Shown one piece after another: positions 17,495 to 27,080 of a DNA stretch of 64,000 bases. A program made the translations under genes and the position numbers. Location of the stretch: NCBI RefSeq assembly GCF_030548295.1, contig NZ_JAUOSB010000012.1:27012-91011 (forward strand). Direction: 5' to 3'. Below the pieces are notes generated by a model that saw only the letters and a list, made by a program, of their open reading frames with translations, was not told where the DNA came from and searched no databases. The stretch is from Wenyingzhuangia sp. 2_MG-2023. Lineage in GTDB: Bacteria; Bacteroidota; Bacteroidia; Flavobacteriales; Flavobacteriaceae. How positions within the stretch are numbered: position 1 is the stretch's first letter; the number at the start of each line of letters is the position of its first letter.

Positions 17495-20400
17495 TTAAAA
17501 TGATGCTTTTAAACCTAAACTAAATGTTCTTTGTTTTGGGTATGCAGAATAATCTATTCCAGGCATAATTGCTGAACTGTTTACAGAAACCTCTGGATCA
17601 AAACCAGAATAATTTGTCCAAGTAATTAGATTTTGTCCAGATGCATATAATTCTAAACTATTTAATTTTAATTTTTCCCAGTTCTCTACTTGAAAACGGT
17701 ACGATAAGTTCACTGTTTTTAACCTTATGTAAGATCCGTCCTCTACAATTCTAGAAGAAATATCTTCAAATCCTTGTCCACCTGCTCTGTACATATCTGT
17801 ATCTTGATTATCAATAGTCCATCTATTTACAGCAGTTGCTAATTGATTTTGTCCTACCGTATTTAAGTCTTCAAAAACCAATCTATTGGCATTTAAAATA
17901 TCATTACCATAAGACCATTGAAAGAAAGTACTTAAGCTAAAGTTCTTATATTTAAATGTATTTCCTAATCCACCAAAATGTTTTGCCAAACCATTCCCAA
18001 TAATCGTTTTGTCATCATTTGTAATCACTCCATCACCATTTAAATCTTTGTATTTTTCATCTCCTGCTTGGTGACTTGAGTAACTTGGTTGATTAGCTAA
18101 CAACGTATGAGTAGTTTCTGTAGGGTCATAATTTTCAAAATCTTCAGGCTGGTAAACTCCGTCAGATATAAACCCATACATATTACCTAAAGGTTTATTT
18201 TCTTCTACTATATATTGTTGACTACTTAGTTTCCAGTAATAATTTGGAGTTCCAAAAATGGGTTTGCTTTCTGGTAAAGACATTACTTTATTTTGGTTGA
18301 ATGAAATGTTAAAATCTGTAGACCAACTAAAGTTTTTGGTTTTTATATTTTGAGTATTAAAACTAAATTCAAAACCTCTGTTTCTTACATGACCTGAATT
18401 TACCCACTGAGTAGAAAACCCTTGAGATGGAGCTGCATCTGAATTTAACAATAAATCTTTGGTGTCTTTTTGATAAATTTCTGCAGTAAAAGAGACTCTA
18501 TCTTTTAAGAATGCTACATCTATCCCCGCATTAAATTGTGATGTGGTTTCCCATTGCAAATCTAAATTTGCACCAAAACTAGTCGTTCTTTGTCCTAATA
18601 TTGTTTGACCATCTATAAAATATGAAGCGTTATCTGAAGTTAAGACTTGATTTCCTGCATTGTAATCAAGTATTCTATCATTTCCTGTTTTACCATATCC
18701 AACTTTAAATTTAAGTTGAGAAAAAAGGTCTAAATCTTTAATAAATCTTTCCTCTTCTGCTTTCCAAGATGCTGCTATAGAAGGAAAATAACCCACTCTG
18801 TTATTCTCAGGAAAAGCTGACGAAGCATCTCTTCTAAGAGTAGCAGTTAGTAAGTATTTGTTTTTAAAACTATAGTTTAAACGTCCTAAGAAAGAAAGCA
18901 CACTTCTTTTTTCAGTACCATTTACATCGGTTCCACTGTTTAGTGTTCCTTCATCTATAGCATTAATTCCTAAATGCTCTACATATTGAGGAATGTCTAT
19001 AGACTTAAAATAAGTTTGTTCAAATTCTCTTATGTTTAATGTAGCACCTACAAGCGCATCAATTCTATGATCGTTAAAGGTCTTTTTATAACTTAATGTA
19101 TTTACAGAAGAATAATATTTCCATCTTCTATTGTCCATGGATCCATTAATACCATCTATTTTGTTTACTAATCTTCCATAAACAGTTTGGCTGTTGTAAA
19201 ACTGACCTGTTTTTCTGTGTTGAGAATTATAACTCCCTTTAACATCTAAAGTTAACTGTGGTGTTATTTTATACATTAAACGCAGATTTGTTATTAACTG
19301 ATCTGTTTCACTTTTTCTATATTCATTGTTTAATGATATAATTGGATGCCATGAAACAATGTTTGTCAAATCATACTCATCGCTAATGGTATTTAAAGGA
19401 TCTTCACCTCCATAATCTAAAAATTTATTAGCAACAGGTGTATAACCTATTAAACTTCTTAAAAAAGAGTAAGAAGAGGTTCCTTGAGTACTTAACCCTT
19501 CTTGAGAATAATCTGTGTAAATTAAATCTACAGTAGCATCTAACTTATCATTTATTTTATGATTTAAAGTAAGCCTACCATTTAGTCTATTGTACTCAGA
19601 ATTCAACAAAGTTCCTTGATCCTCAATAGCATTTATAGAAGCATTAAATTTTGTTTTTTCTGCTCCACTAGAAATTTTAATTTTGTGAGTTTTAGAAAAT
19701 GCCGTTCTAAAAGCTTCATCTTGCCAATTTCGGGTCGGTGCATCCACATAATCTTCTAAATCACCTACCATAACACTGTTTCCTGTTACTTCATCTGGTA
19801 TAGAAAAGAACCTTAAACTCGTTGAGCCTTCGTTCAATTCTAAATTTAATTTTATGTATTCATAAGAATTTAAAACGTCTAAAGTTTTAGATACTTCTTT
19901 AACATCAAGCCTTGTTTCATAACTAATTTTTGTTTTTCCTTTTTTAGCTCGTTTGGTGGTTAGTATAATAACCCCATTAGATCCTCTTACACCATAAATA
20001 GCTGTTGCAGATGCATCTTTTAAAATATCCATAGACTCTATATCCGATGGATCTATCAAACCAGGATTAAAATCTTCTACAATAAATCCATCAACAACAT
20101 ATAAGGGTGAGTTGTCTCCGTTTACGGTATTCCCACCTCTAATAACGATGCTTGATGCACTACCAGGTTCACCATTTCCAGAACTTACTTGTACACCAGA
20201 AACTCTACCTGCTAAAGCTTCATCAAAATTTGCTACGGGGGCTTCAGTTAATTTCTCCATATCTACAGAAGCTACGGAACCAGTTAAATCCTTCCTTTGA
20301 ACATTTCCATATCCAATAATAACAACCTGATCCAATACGCTTAAATTTGGAACCAGCTTTATATTGTATACAGATTCTTCTGTAACTGTAATTTTTGAAG

Positions 20401-20680
20401 GCTCATACCCCACAAAGCTAAATTCCAGCTGTGCACCTTTATTTACACTTATTACAAAACGACCATCGAAATCGGTAACCTCTACAGTTGAATTTGATTT
20501 GTTAAAAATATTGACCCCAGGTAATGGCATCCCCAATTCATCTACTACGGTTCCTTCTATCTCTTTTTTCTGGGCATTTGATGAAAAAACACCAAATACT
20601 CCAACCAGAATTAAAAATAATATTGCCTTTTTATATACTAAATTTGGCAAAAGTAACTTGTGCTTGTTTTTCATATTCAT
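17495..20680 (-). CDS. SusC/RagA TonB-dependent transporter of PUL1
   Basis: The 1061-residue outer-membrane importer has a signal peptide ending near SSNAQ, a carboxypeptidase-regulatory-like domain (about 40-115, GVNIFNKSNSTVEVTDFDG), the SusC linker DQVVIIGYGNVQRKDLTG, a plug with SPLYVVDGFIVEDF and ATAIYGVRGSNGVIILTTK, and a barrel ending in Phe (LGLKASF). There is no STN domain, so regulation runs through the hybrid two-component system encoded upstream. The start is MNMKNK; the second Met (20674) is an alternative. A TAAGTTTG box lies 20 nt upstream and a GAGGGGCTA motif lies 71 nt upstream of the start. Confidence 0.96.
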   Translation of the reverse strand: MNMKNKHKLLLPNLVYKKAILFLILVGVFGVFSSNAQKKEIEGTVVDELGMPLPGVNIFNKSNSTVEVTDFDGRFVISVNKGAQLEFSFVGYEPSKITVTEESVYNIKLVPNLSVLDQVVIIGYGNVQRKDLTGSVASVDMEKLTEAPVANFDEALAGRVSGVQVSSGNGEPGSASSIVIRGGNTVNGDNSPLYVVDGFIVEDFNPGLIDPSDIESMDILKDASATAIYGVRGSNGVIILTTKRAKKGKTKISYETRLDVKEVSKTLDVLNSYEYIKLNLELNEGSTSLRFFSIPDEVTGNSVMVGDLEDYVDAPTRNWQDEAFRTAFSKTHKIKISSGAEKTKFNASINAIEDQGTLLNSEYNRLNGRLTLNHKINDKLDATVDLIYTDYSQEGLSTQGTSSYSFLRSLIGYTPVANKFLDYGGEDPLNTISDEYDLTNIVSWHPIISLNNEYRKSETDQLITNLRLMYKITPQLTLDVKGSYNSQHRKTGQFYNSQTVYGRLVNKIDGINGSMDNRRWKYYSSVNTLSYKKTFNDHRIDALVGATLNIREFEQTYFKSIDIPQYVEHLGINAIDEGTLNSGTDVNGTEKRSVLSFLGRLNYSFKNKYLLTATLRRDASSAFPENNRVGYFPSIAASWKAEEERFIKDLDLFSQLKFKVGYGKTGNDRILDYNAGNQVLTSDNASYFIDGQTILGQRTTSFGANLDLQWETTSQFNAGIDVAFLKDRVSFTAEIYQKDTKDLLLNSDAAPSQGFSTQWVNSGHVRNRGFEFSFNTQNIKTKNFSWSTDFNISFNQNKVMSLPESKPIFGTPNYYWKLSSQQYIVEENKPLGNMYGFISDGVYQPEDFENYDPTETTHTLLANQPSYSSHQAGDEKYKDLNGDGVITNDDKTIIGNGLAKHFGGLGNTFKYKNFSLSTFFQWSYGNDILNANRLVFEDLNTVGQNQLATAVNRWTIDNQDTDMYRAGGQGFEDISSRIVEDGSYIRLKTVNLSYRFQVENWEKLKLNSLELYASGQNLITWTNYSGFDPEVSVNSSAIMPGIDYSAYPKQRTFSLGLKASF

Positions 20681-20700
20681 GTTTTAGATTAGACTTAGTA

Positions 20701-20708
20701 CAAACTTA
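20701..20708 (-). promoter_or_regulatory. -7 promoter element for PUL1 susC
   Basis: The minus strand reads TAAGTTTG, a match to TAnnTTTG, 20 nt before the susC start codon. The leader would be very short. No TTG box is seen upstream, consistent with an activated promoter. Confidence 0.5.
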
Positions 20709-20751
20709 AAATGCTTTTAAATTTTTAAAAAGGTAGTCCTTATTCAATTTT

Positions 20752-20788
20752 GAGGGGCTAGCTGTTCAGACCTTTAAAAACAGGGGTA
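20752..20788 (-). promoter_or_regulatory. GAGGGGCTA motif upstream of PUL1 susC, candidate operator
   Basis: GAGGGGCTA at 20752-20760 is identical to the tandem repeats at 14501 and 14523. A looser copy, CAGGGGTA, is at 20781-20788. The motif starts 44 bp from the -7 box, whereas at 14438 the distance is 22 bp, a difference of exactly one repeat period. A shared operator for the hybrid two-component regulator is the simplest reading. Confidence 0.45.
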
Positions 20789-20816
20789 TTGACAAGTTAT
20801 ATGAGAATGATTACGT

Positions 20817-20851
20817 AAAAAAGGTTAACCATTTAGAGATTAACCTTTTTT
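20817..20851 (-). terminator. Intrinsic terminator after the hybrid two-component gene
   Basis: AAGGTTAA and TTAACCTT form a stem around a short loop, flanked by A-runs on one side and T-runs on the other. The hairpin can therefore terminate on either strand. On the minus strand it lies 35 bp beyond the stop of the regulator gene and separates it from susC. Confidence 0.8.
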
Positions 20852-20885
20852 ATTTCTAACTCATTTTTATGATGTTCTCTTAAAG

Positions 20886-23800
20886 TTATTCATCTAAACT
20901 AGATGAAGCATTTGTACGACATTCTGACGGCAATTCGTTAAACAACTCCTTAAACGTTTTTCTAAAGTGTTTTAAATCATTAAAACCAAGACTAAAGGCT
21001 ATTTCAGAAATATTTAATTGTGTATTTACAATCAGCTGTCTTGCTTTTTTAAGTTTTATGGTTCTTATAAATTCAATAATAGTTTGGTTTGTTAACGCTT
21101 TTAACTTTCTATACAAAGCAGACCTACTCATCCCCATATCCGATATAAAATCTTGAATAGCATATTCAGAATTTTGCATATTATCTTCTATCAAGTTGAT
21201 GGCTTTTTGTAAAAATAATTCATCTTCAGACTCAACTTCTACTTTTTTAGGCTCAAGAATAATCTCTTTTCTATACTTTTCTATAAGTGCTTTTCTTGCC
21301 TTGATTAAGTTATCAACCCTAATTTCTAAAACGGTTGAATCAAAAGGTTTTAAAATATATGCATCTGCTCCGGTTTTGTATCCTTGTTTCTGAGATTCTT
21401 CTGATGTTTTGGCAGTTAACAAAATAACAGGAATATGACTGGTAGAAATATTGGTTTTAATTTTATCACAAAACTCCATTCCATTCATTTCTGGCATCAT
21501 TACATCGCTAATAATTAAATCTATAGTCTGATTTTTAGTGATCTCCAATCCAACTTTTCCATTCTCGGCCTCTAGTATATTATAATTCTTTTTTAAGATA
21601 CTTTTCACAAAGCTTCTTACCTCAAAATTATCTTCAACAACTAAAATTGTGGGGCTTTCATCAGTTACTTCATTTTCTGTTTCTATATTTTCTGTGACAA
21701 TATCTTCTGATAAAAAATCCGAAGTGTTGGTTAAAAACAAATTTTGATTTTGATCTATTTTGTTTTCATCAACAATTTGATCTTCTCTTAGGTGATTTTT
21801 ACCTAGTGGCAACAAAACAATAAAAGAAGTTCCTTTTCCTTCTTTACTAACTACTTTAATAGATCCATGATGCAATTTGATTAAACTTTTAGTCAATGCT
21901 AATCCTATTCCCGTTCCTGTACGGACATTTTCGTTTTGCTCTAATTGATAAAACCTCTCAAAAATAAGTTTGATGCTTTTTTTAGGTACTCCTTTTCCGC
22001 TATCTTTTACAACTACTTTTACAAAATCTTTAGCCGTATCTTTTTTATCTTTCTTGTTAATTATTGATACTTCTATGCTAATTGCTCCATTGTCTGGTGT
22101 AAACTTAAAAGCATTTGATAATAAATTAAGGATTACTTTTTTTAAGTTGATTTTATCATACCATAAGTAAATATTAGCATTAGATGGTGTATAAGAGTAA
22201 TGAATATTTCTTACCCTTGCCAACTCATCAAAAGAAAGTTTGATGTTTTCTATAAACGGAACAATATTAGATCTGGATGCTTTTAGTTGAATTTTACCGG
22301 ATTGACTTTTTCTAAAATCTAACAATTGATTTACTAGCTGTAACAAAGTTTTTGCATTTCTATACATAATTTTATGCTGATTTTGCATAAACTCATTCCC
22401 CATACCATCTTTAATTAAACTTTCTAAAGGCCCAATAATTAAAGTTAAGGGAGTACGAAAGTCATGAGATATATTAGTAAATAACTGGAGCTTTAACTGG
22501 TTAATTTCTTCTAATTTTTCTTTTTCTAATCTTTCTTGTTTTAATTCATTTTTTTCCTGAATTCTTAAAAGGCTATACTTTCTAATAATTAAAAGAATAA
22601 TTACTATGATAATTGTATAAATAAGGTAAGCCCACCAGGTTTTCCATGGTGCAGGAAGTATTTTTACTTTTATAGTTGCTCCTTTTTCATTCCACACACC
22701 ATTGCTATTTGATGCTTTTACTTTAAAAGTATAGGTTCCTGCATCTAAGTTGGTATAGGTTGCTGATCTTTTGTTTCCTATATAATTCCACTCCTCATCA
22801 AAACCATCTAATTTGTAAGCATATTCACATTTTTTAGGTTTAGAATATCCTAGCGCAACAAAATTAAAGCTGAACACATTGTGATGATGTTTTAAAACAA
22901 GTTCGTTATTTTTAGCTAAAAAAGGTTGGTTGTTTACAAGTATAGAAGTAATTGAAACAGGAGGAATAAAAGAACTTTCTACCATACGATTGGGATTAAA
23001 ATAATTAACACCATTTGCTCCTCCAAACATCAAATTATTATTTTTTAGTTTTATGGCAGCTCCATAATTAAATTCATTTTCTGTCAATCCATCAGAAACA
23101 TTAAAATTATCAAATTTACGAGTGGATAAATTCAAACGACTTAAACCATTATTGGTACTCAGCCAAAGATTGTTATCATCATCTGGCAATACACTATAAA
23201 TAACTTCGTTTGGCAAGCCATTATTTATATCGTATTTGGTACTTTTTTGAGTTTTCGCTTCGTAATAATACAATCCATCTCCTTCTGTACCTATCCATAA
23301 ATTATGTAATGCATCTTCATAAACATCTAAGGTTGCACTAACCGTATATTCATAAGTTTGCTTTTTTCTATAAACTAATGGTTCTATTTTATAGGTTAGT
23401 GTATTTAATTTTGCCAAACCTTTATTGCCTCCAACCCACAATGTGTTTTTTTCTGAAGCCTGAGAAATGGTGTAAATAATAGAGCCTATACTGTTTAAAG
23501 AATCTTTAATTCTAACAATTTTATTGTTTTTAAAAACATTTAAACCACCTCCAGAAGTTCCTATACAAATATTGTTGGTGTCATCTTCAAATAGAGATAT
23601 TACACGGTTACTGCTTAAACTGGTGGTATCGTTTAATTTATTTTTATACTTTTTAAATACTTTGGGTTGTTTGTGTACCTCTAAAAAATTTAAACCACCG
23701 TCATGAGTTCCAATCCATAAATTTCCTTTTTTTGTTTTGATGATAGATTTTACATTGTCTGCACTGATGCTATTAGGATTTTTACTATCATGTCTATAAT

Positions 23801-24998
23801 ATTTAAACAGTTGAGTGCTTTTATTATAAAAATTGATTCCACCACCTTCTGTACCAATCCATAAATTTTGATGTTCATCTTCGGCAATAGAACTCACCAC
23901 TTTGTAATTCAATTTAGATTTGGTTAAACCAGCAGTAAAGCTTTTAAACAAATCATAATTTCTATCGTAATAATTAATTCCACCCGCATAAGTACCAATC
24001 CATATGTCTTTTTTAGTATCCTCAAAAATCTCATAGATAGAATTCTGACTCAGACTGCTTGGGTTATTTTCTTGATGTTGAAAATGACGTATAAGAGTTT
24101 TATCCTGATCAATAATATAAAGTCCCGTATATGTACCCACCCATAAATGACCTAAATAATCTTGAAAAACACTTCTAACCTCACTGGATATTGATTGAAT
24201 TGCATTGGTTTGAATCTTAAATTTTTGAAAATTATTAGTATCCTTGTTAAAAAACCAAAGACCATTTTGATATCCTAACCAGATAGATCCCTCTTTATCT
24301 TCATAAATAACAGGAGCATAATTATCTGTTTCTTTTTTTACAGTACTTGGAGGATATGAAAAAGTTTGATGTTTATTATTTTCTGGATTAAAAACATCTA
24401 TATTTTCTGTATTACATATCCATATATCTCCTTTATTTTGAATGCATAAACTTCTTATTTTGTTACTAGACAACTCTTTTTTATTCGCTGTATATTGGGT
24501 GATTGTATTACTTTTTACATTAATTTTTTCCAAACCTAGATTTGTAGCCAACCAAATATTTTGATTTTTATCTGCTGTAATATCCCATATTTCTTTGGTT
24601 TTAATTAATGTATCTTGCTTGTGACTATAACGCTGAAAGTTGTTTTCTTCTGGAATAAATTTATTCAAACCATTCATGGTTCCAACCCAAATATCTCCTT
24701 GTTGATCTTGAAATAAAGACCTCACAAAATTATTACTTAGGCTATAAGTATCTTGAGAATTATGACGGTAATTTATAAAGTTATGACCATCAAATCTATT
24801 TAAACCATCTCTGGTTCCAAACCATAGAAATCCTTCACGATCTTGAAGAATACAAAGCACAGAACTTTGAGACAATCCTTCCGCCAAGGAAAATTGTTTG
24901 AACTTTAATGCTTGATTTTCTTTTAAATTATCTTGACTACAAAGAAAGTTATGAAATAAGATAAAACATAAAAATGTTATTCTTTTTAATGATTTCAA
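20886..24998 (-). CDS. Hybrid two-component system sensor/regulator (HTCS) of PUL1
   Basis: The 1370-residue single-polypeptide regulator senses oligosaccharide in the periplasm and controls the PUL. Residues about 30-720 carry repeated Reg_prop blades (FLWFGTRDGLNRFDG, DIWVGTMNGLNKF, LWIGTEGGGINFYNK and others) that make two beta-propellers. A Y_Y_Y domain follows (about 730-785), then a membrane helix (about 790-815), HisKA with the phosphorylated His in NISHDFRTPLTLI (about 843), HATPase_c (NLLSNAFKF, DSGKG, GTGIGLALTKSL), a receiver domain with the Asp in DLIISDVMMPEMNG (about 1163) and KPFD, and a C-terminal AraC HTH pair (about 1270-1365). All catalytic boxes look intact. It lies 205 bp upstream of susC and is transcribed in the same direction. 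The usual ligand of such proteins is an unsaturated or short oligosaccharide made by the PUL lyases. Confidence 0.96.
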   Translation of the reverse strand: MKSLKRITFLCFILFHNFLCSQDNLKENQALKFKQFSLAEGLSQSSVLCILQDREGFLWFGTRDGLNRFDGHNFINYRHNSQDTYSLSNNFVRSLFQDQQGDIWVGTMNGLNKFIPEENNFQRYSHKQDTLIKTKEIWDITADKNQNIWLATNLGLEKINVKSNTITQYTANKKELSSNKIRSLCIQNKGDIWICNTENIDVFNPENNKHQTFSYPPSTVKKETDNYAPVIYEDKEGSIWLGYQNGLWFFNKDTNNFQKFKIQTNAIQSISSEVRSVFQDYLGHLWVGTYTGLYIIDQDKTLIRHFQHQENNPSSLSQNSIYEIFEDTKKDIWIGTYAGGINYYDRNYDLFKSFTAGLTKSKLNYKVVSSIAEDEHQNLWIGTEGGGINFYNKSTQLFKYYRHDSKNPNSISADNVKSIIKTKKGNLWIGTHDGGLNFLEVHKQPKVFKKYKNKLNDTTSLSSNRVISLFEDDTNNICIGTSGGGLNVFKNNKIVRIKDSLNSIGSIIYTISQASEKNTLWVGGNKGLAKLNTLTYKIEPLVYRKKQTYEYTVSATLDVYEDALHNLWIGTEGDGLYYYEAKTQKSTKYDINNGLPNEVIYSVLPDDDNNLWLSTNNGLSRLNLSTRKFDNFNVSDGLTENEFNYGAAIKLKNNNLMFGGANGVNYFNPNRMVESSFIPPVSITSILVNNQPFLAKNNELVLKHHHNVFSFNFVALGYSKPKKCEYAYKLDGFDEEWNYIGNKRSATYTNLDAGTYTFKVKASNSNGVWNEKGATIKVKILPAPWKTWWAYLIYTIIIVIILLIIRKYSLLRIQEKNELKQERLEKEKLEEINQLKLQLFTNISHDFRTPLTLIIGPLESLIKDGMGNEFMQNQHKIMYRNAKTLLQLVNQLLDFRKSQSGKIQLKASRSNIVPFIENIKLSFDELARVRNIHYSYTPSNANIYLWYDKINLKKVILNLLSNAFKFTPDNGAISIEVSIINKKDKKDTAKDFVKVVVKDSGKGVPKKSIKLIFERFYQLEQNENVRTGTGIGLALTKSLIKLHHGSIKVVSKEGKGTSFIVLLPLGKNHLREDQIVDENKIDQNQNLFLTNTSDFLSEDIVTENIETENEVTDESPTILVVEDNFEVRSFVKSILKKNYNILEAENGKVGLEITKNQTIDLIISDVMMPEMNGMEFCDKIKTNISTSHIPVILLTAKTSEESQKQGYKTGADAYILKPFDSTVLEIRVDNLIKARKALIEKYRKEIILEPKKVEVESEDELFLQKAINLIEDNMQNSEYAIQDFISDMGMSRSALYRKLKALTNQTIIEFIRTIKLKKARQLIVNTQLNISEIAFSLGFNDLKHFRKTFKELFNELPSECRTNASSSLDE

Positions 24999-25218
24999 AT
25001 TTTGAATTATAAAATAGTTAGTAAAAGTATTGTCCTTAGACCTTGATATTTATTACAAAATAAACATAAATAGATTAAAAAAAATATATTTACCGATGTA
25101 TTTATGAAACGTAAGATAAAGATAGCTTATACTTTTTGGATCATTATATAGTTAAAATAGACACGACAATTTGTCTTGATCCTATATTTTGCTTTTGTTT
25201 CAAATTACCACAAACAAA

Positions 25219-25251
25219 AAAGCCTTATAAACATAATGTTTATAAGGCTTT
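25219..25251. terminator. Strong bidirectional terminator hairpin
   Basis: AAAGCCTTATAAACA pairs with TGTTTATAAGGCTTT around a 3-nt centre, giving a near-perfect 15-bp stem with A and T flanks. On the minus strand it lies just after the tRNA-Asp-like 3' end at 25274-25295, where a tRNA terminator would be expected. The 12-mer GCCTTATAAACA from its left arm recurs at 25306-25317 on the other side of the tRNA fragment. Confidence 0.75.
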
Positions 25252-25273
25252 GGAAGAGATTAACTTTTCTCTT

Positions 25274-25295
25274 GCGGTCTGGACGGGACTCGAAC
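25274..25295 (-). other. 3' 22 nt of a tRNA-Asp-like gene, probable attachment-site remnant
   Basis: The minus strand reads GTTCGAGTCCCGTCCAGACC plus GC, which is the T-loop, the 3' T-stem, the 3' acceptor strand and the discriminator expected for Bacteroidetes tRNA-Asp. Upstream of the T-loop the sequence (GGAAAAC) does not pair as a T-stem, and no D-arm or anticodon arm exists. It is thus only the tail of a tRNA. Such tails mark one end of elements that integrate into tRNA 3' ends. The assignment to Asp is from memory of the consensus. The remainder of 24999-25663 holds the neighbouring terminator, a gene fragment (25460-25549) and no other feature I can support. Confidence 0.7.
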
Positions 25296-25459
25296 GTTTT
25301 CCGTTATGCCTTATAAACAGTGCTACTACACACATATGTTACTTTTTACTAACCGAATCACTAACCAATAATTTGAGTATAATTATATTAATTTGATTCG
25401 CATTTCTAACTACAAACTTACGACTTAATACACTATAAATCAATATAAAAAGCATCAAA

Positions 25460-25549
25460 TATTATGATACTTGCTTCAAATATTGGTTGATGATTTCGAT
25501 ACTTATCCCGCTATATTCAGCGAATTCTTCTGAAGTGATAAATTGGCTA
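25460..25549 (-). pseudogene. Truncated copy of the 67-aa small gene at 46566
   Basis: The minus strand encodes QFITSEEFAEYSGISIEI and on to INQYLKQVS with a stop. This is identical in protein to the last 28 residues of the intact gene at 46566-46769, but the upstream part is missing and is replaced by unrelated AT-rich DNA. The nucleotide match is 75 of 78 (25469-25546 against 46573-46650), with the first 62 identical. It is a gene fragment or a duplicated attachment core, not a working gene. Confidence 0.8.
25469..25546. repeat. 78-bp direct repeat, left copy
   Basis: This copy matches 46573-46650 at 75 of 78 positions, in the same orientation and 21.1 kb away. The pair brackets PUL2 and its regulator. 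The match covers the 3' end of the small gene. Confidence 0.85.
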
Positions 25550-25663
25550 TAAATTTATTTACTTATTCTGACAAAAGTTCAATTTTCAAATAACACACTG
25601 AGTCTATTTTATAGAAACAACAAATTATAATGATTTCCATAACAAAATTCATAATAAATCACC

Positions 25664-27076
25664 TTATTCAATAGCTCTTTTTTTAGCTAATTTAATAAGT
25701 TCCAACATCTGTTTTACAACTTCTTTGTTTTCTGGTTTATTAGCTATATTTTCATTTTCTTCTGGATCAATTTTTAAATTATACAACATCATTCCTGGTT
25801 TTTTTCCCGTATATTCTGTAAAAGAATATTCTTTTGTTGTTATCGCATCTCCATCTAAAAAACGACTATACGCATATTCTCTAAAACTTAATTTAGGATT
25901 ACTAATATTTTTAACAAAACTCTTACCTTGAAGTGTCTCTGGAGGTTTTACACCTGTTAATTCACATAATGTTGGATACAAATCCACTGATTCAACAATA
26001 GCATTACTAGTATTCCCTTTATTGATATTTGGTAATTTAATCATCAGAGGAACTTTTAATGACAAATTCATTGTATTATGTTTTCCCCAGAAATTATGCT
26101 CTCCTAAATGCCAACCATGATCCCCCCATAAAACAATAATAGTATTCTTATCTAAGTTTAAATCTTCTAGCTTAGAAAGTACATCTCCTATTAATTTATC
26201 TGTATAACTAACACTCGCTAAATAACCATGTTTCATAACTCTATGAAATTCTTCAGAATTACGCTTCATTCCATTTAAATAGTAATTTTTTAACTCACCA
26301 CTTCCATGAAGTGCTTTTGGAGCATCTTTAGGTCTAAAGATATTATCTGCTAATTCAATTGAATCTCTGTTATATAAATTCCAATATTTCTTAGGAGCAT
26401 AAAAAGGCATATGAGGTCTCACAAAACCACATGCTAAAAAGAATGGCTCTCCACTATCTTTTAAGATTTCTAACTTCTTCATTGTTTTTAATGCTGTTTG
26501 ACCATCTGGATATTGCCAGTCATCAACATCGGGAGATTCCACAATACTTCCTCTTCCTCTCTTACTTAAATGGTTTAAAGTTTTTGGATCTAACGATAAC
26601 CTATAATTTAATTCATCCTCTTCCTCTTGATATTTTCTCCAAGCAGGCTCACTCCAACTTTTTTGTTCAGAATCATGTTTACTATGGAATACTTTACCTA
26701 TCGAAAAAGTTTTATAGCCTGCCTCTTTAAATTGTTGCGGTAATGTTTTAGCTTTTGGAACATCTTTTTCTGCCAAAGCATCATACTGCACAAACCTATT
26801 TAATGTTGGTAAAATACCTGTTAATATACTTGCTCTTGACGCACCACAAACAGGAACATTACAATATGCTTTGTTAAAAAGCACTGCTTTTGATGCAAGC
26901 TTATCTATATTAGGAGATATTACTTGAGAAGCCCCATAGCACCCTAATTCTGGACGAAGATCATCCACCATAATGAACAAAACATTAGGAGAGCTTTTAA
27001 CTAAAGGTTCTTTTTTACTTATTTGATATGTTCTACAAGAAGAAAAGAACACCATTAATATTAATAATCTATACAT
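25664..27076 (-). CDS. S1-family sulfatase (iduronate-2-sulfatase-like), lipoprotein
   Basis: The 470-residue protein is a formylglycine-dependent sulfatase. After a lipoprotein-like signal (FFSSCRTY, Cys14) come NVLFIMVDDLRPELGCYG (metal-binding Asp38 and Asp39) and the maturation motif CGASR (Cys77 to Arg81, of the C-x-A-x-R type) in VCGASRASILTG. Further landmarks are SIGKVFH, FLACGFVRPHMPFYAPKKYW and LWGDHGWHLGEHNFWGKH. Cys77 must be oxidised by an anaerobic sulfatase-maturing enzyme, which is not encoded in this window. It lies 4 bp after GH2 and is the last gene of the PUL2 operon, so the PUL2 glycan is sulfated. The pattern resembles subfamily S1_7, but subfamily and linkage are inference. 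Confidence 0.93.
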   Translation of the reverse strand: MYRLLILMVFFSSCRTYQISKKEPLVKSSPNVLFIMVDDLRPELGCYGASQVISPNIDKLASKAVLFNKAYCNVPVCGASRASILTGILPTLNRFVQYDALAEKDVPKAKTLPQQFKEAGYKTFSIGKVFHSKHDSEQKSWSEPAWRKYQEEEDELNYRLSLDPKTLNHLSKRGRGSIVESPDVDDWQYPDGQTALKTMKKLEILKDSGEPFFLACGFVRPHMPFYAPKKYWNLYNRDSIELADNIFRPKDAPKALHGSGELKNYYLNGMKRNSEEFHRVMKHGYLASVSYTDKLIGDVLSKLEDLNLDKNTIIVLWGDHGWHLGEHNFWGKHNTMNLSLKVPLMIKLPNINKGNTSNAIVESVDLYPTLCELTGVKPPETLQGKSFVKNISNPKLSFREYAYSRFLDGDAITTKEYSFTEYTGKKPGMMLYNLKIDPEENENIANKPENKEVVKQMLELIKLAKKRAIE

Positions 27077-27080
27077 GTTT

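Noticed and set aside
25274..25295. A complete tRNA-Asp gene
   Set aside because: Only the T-loop to discriminator part is present; no anticodon arm or D-arm and the T-stem does not pair. It is listed as a fragment.
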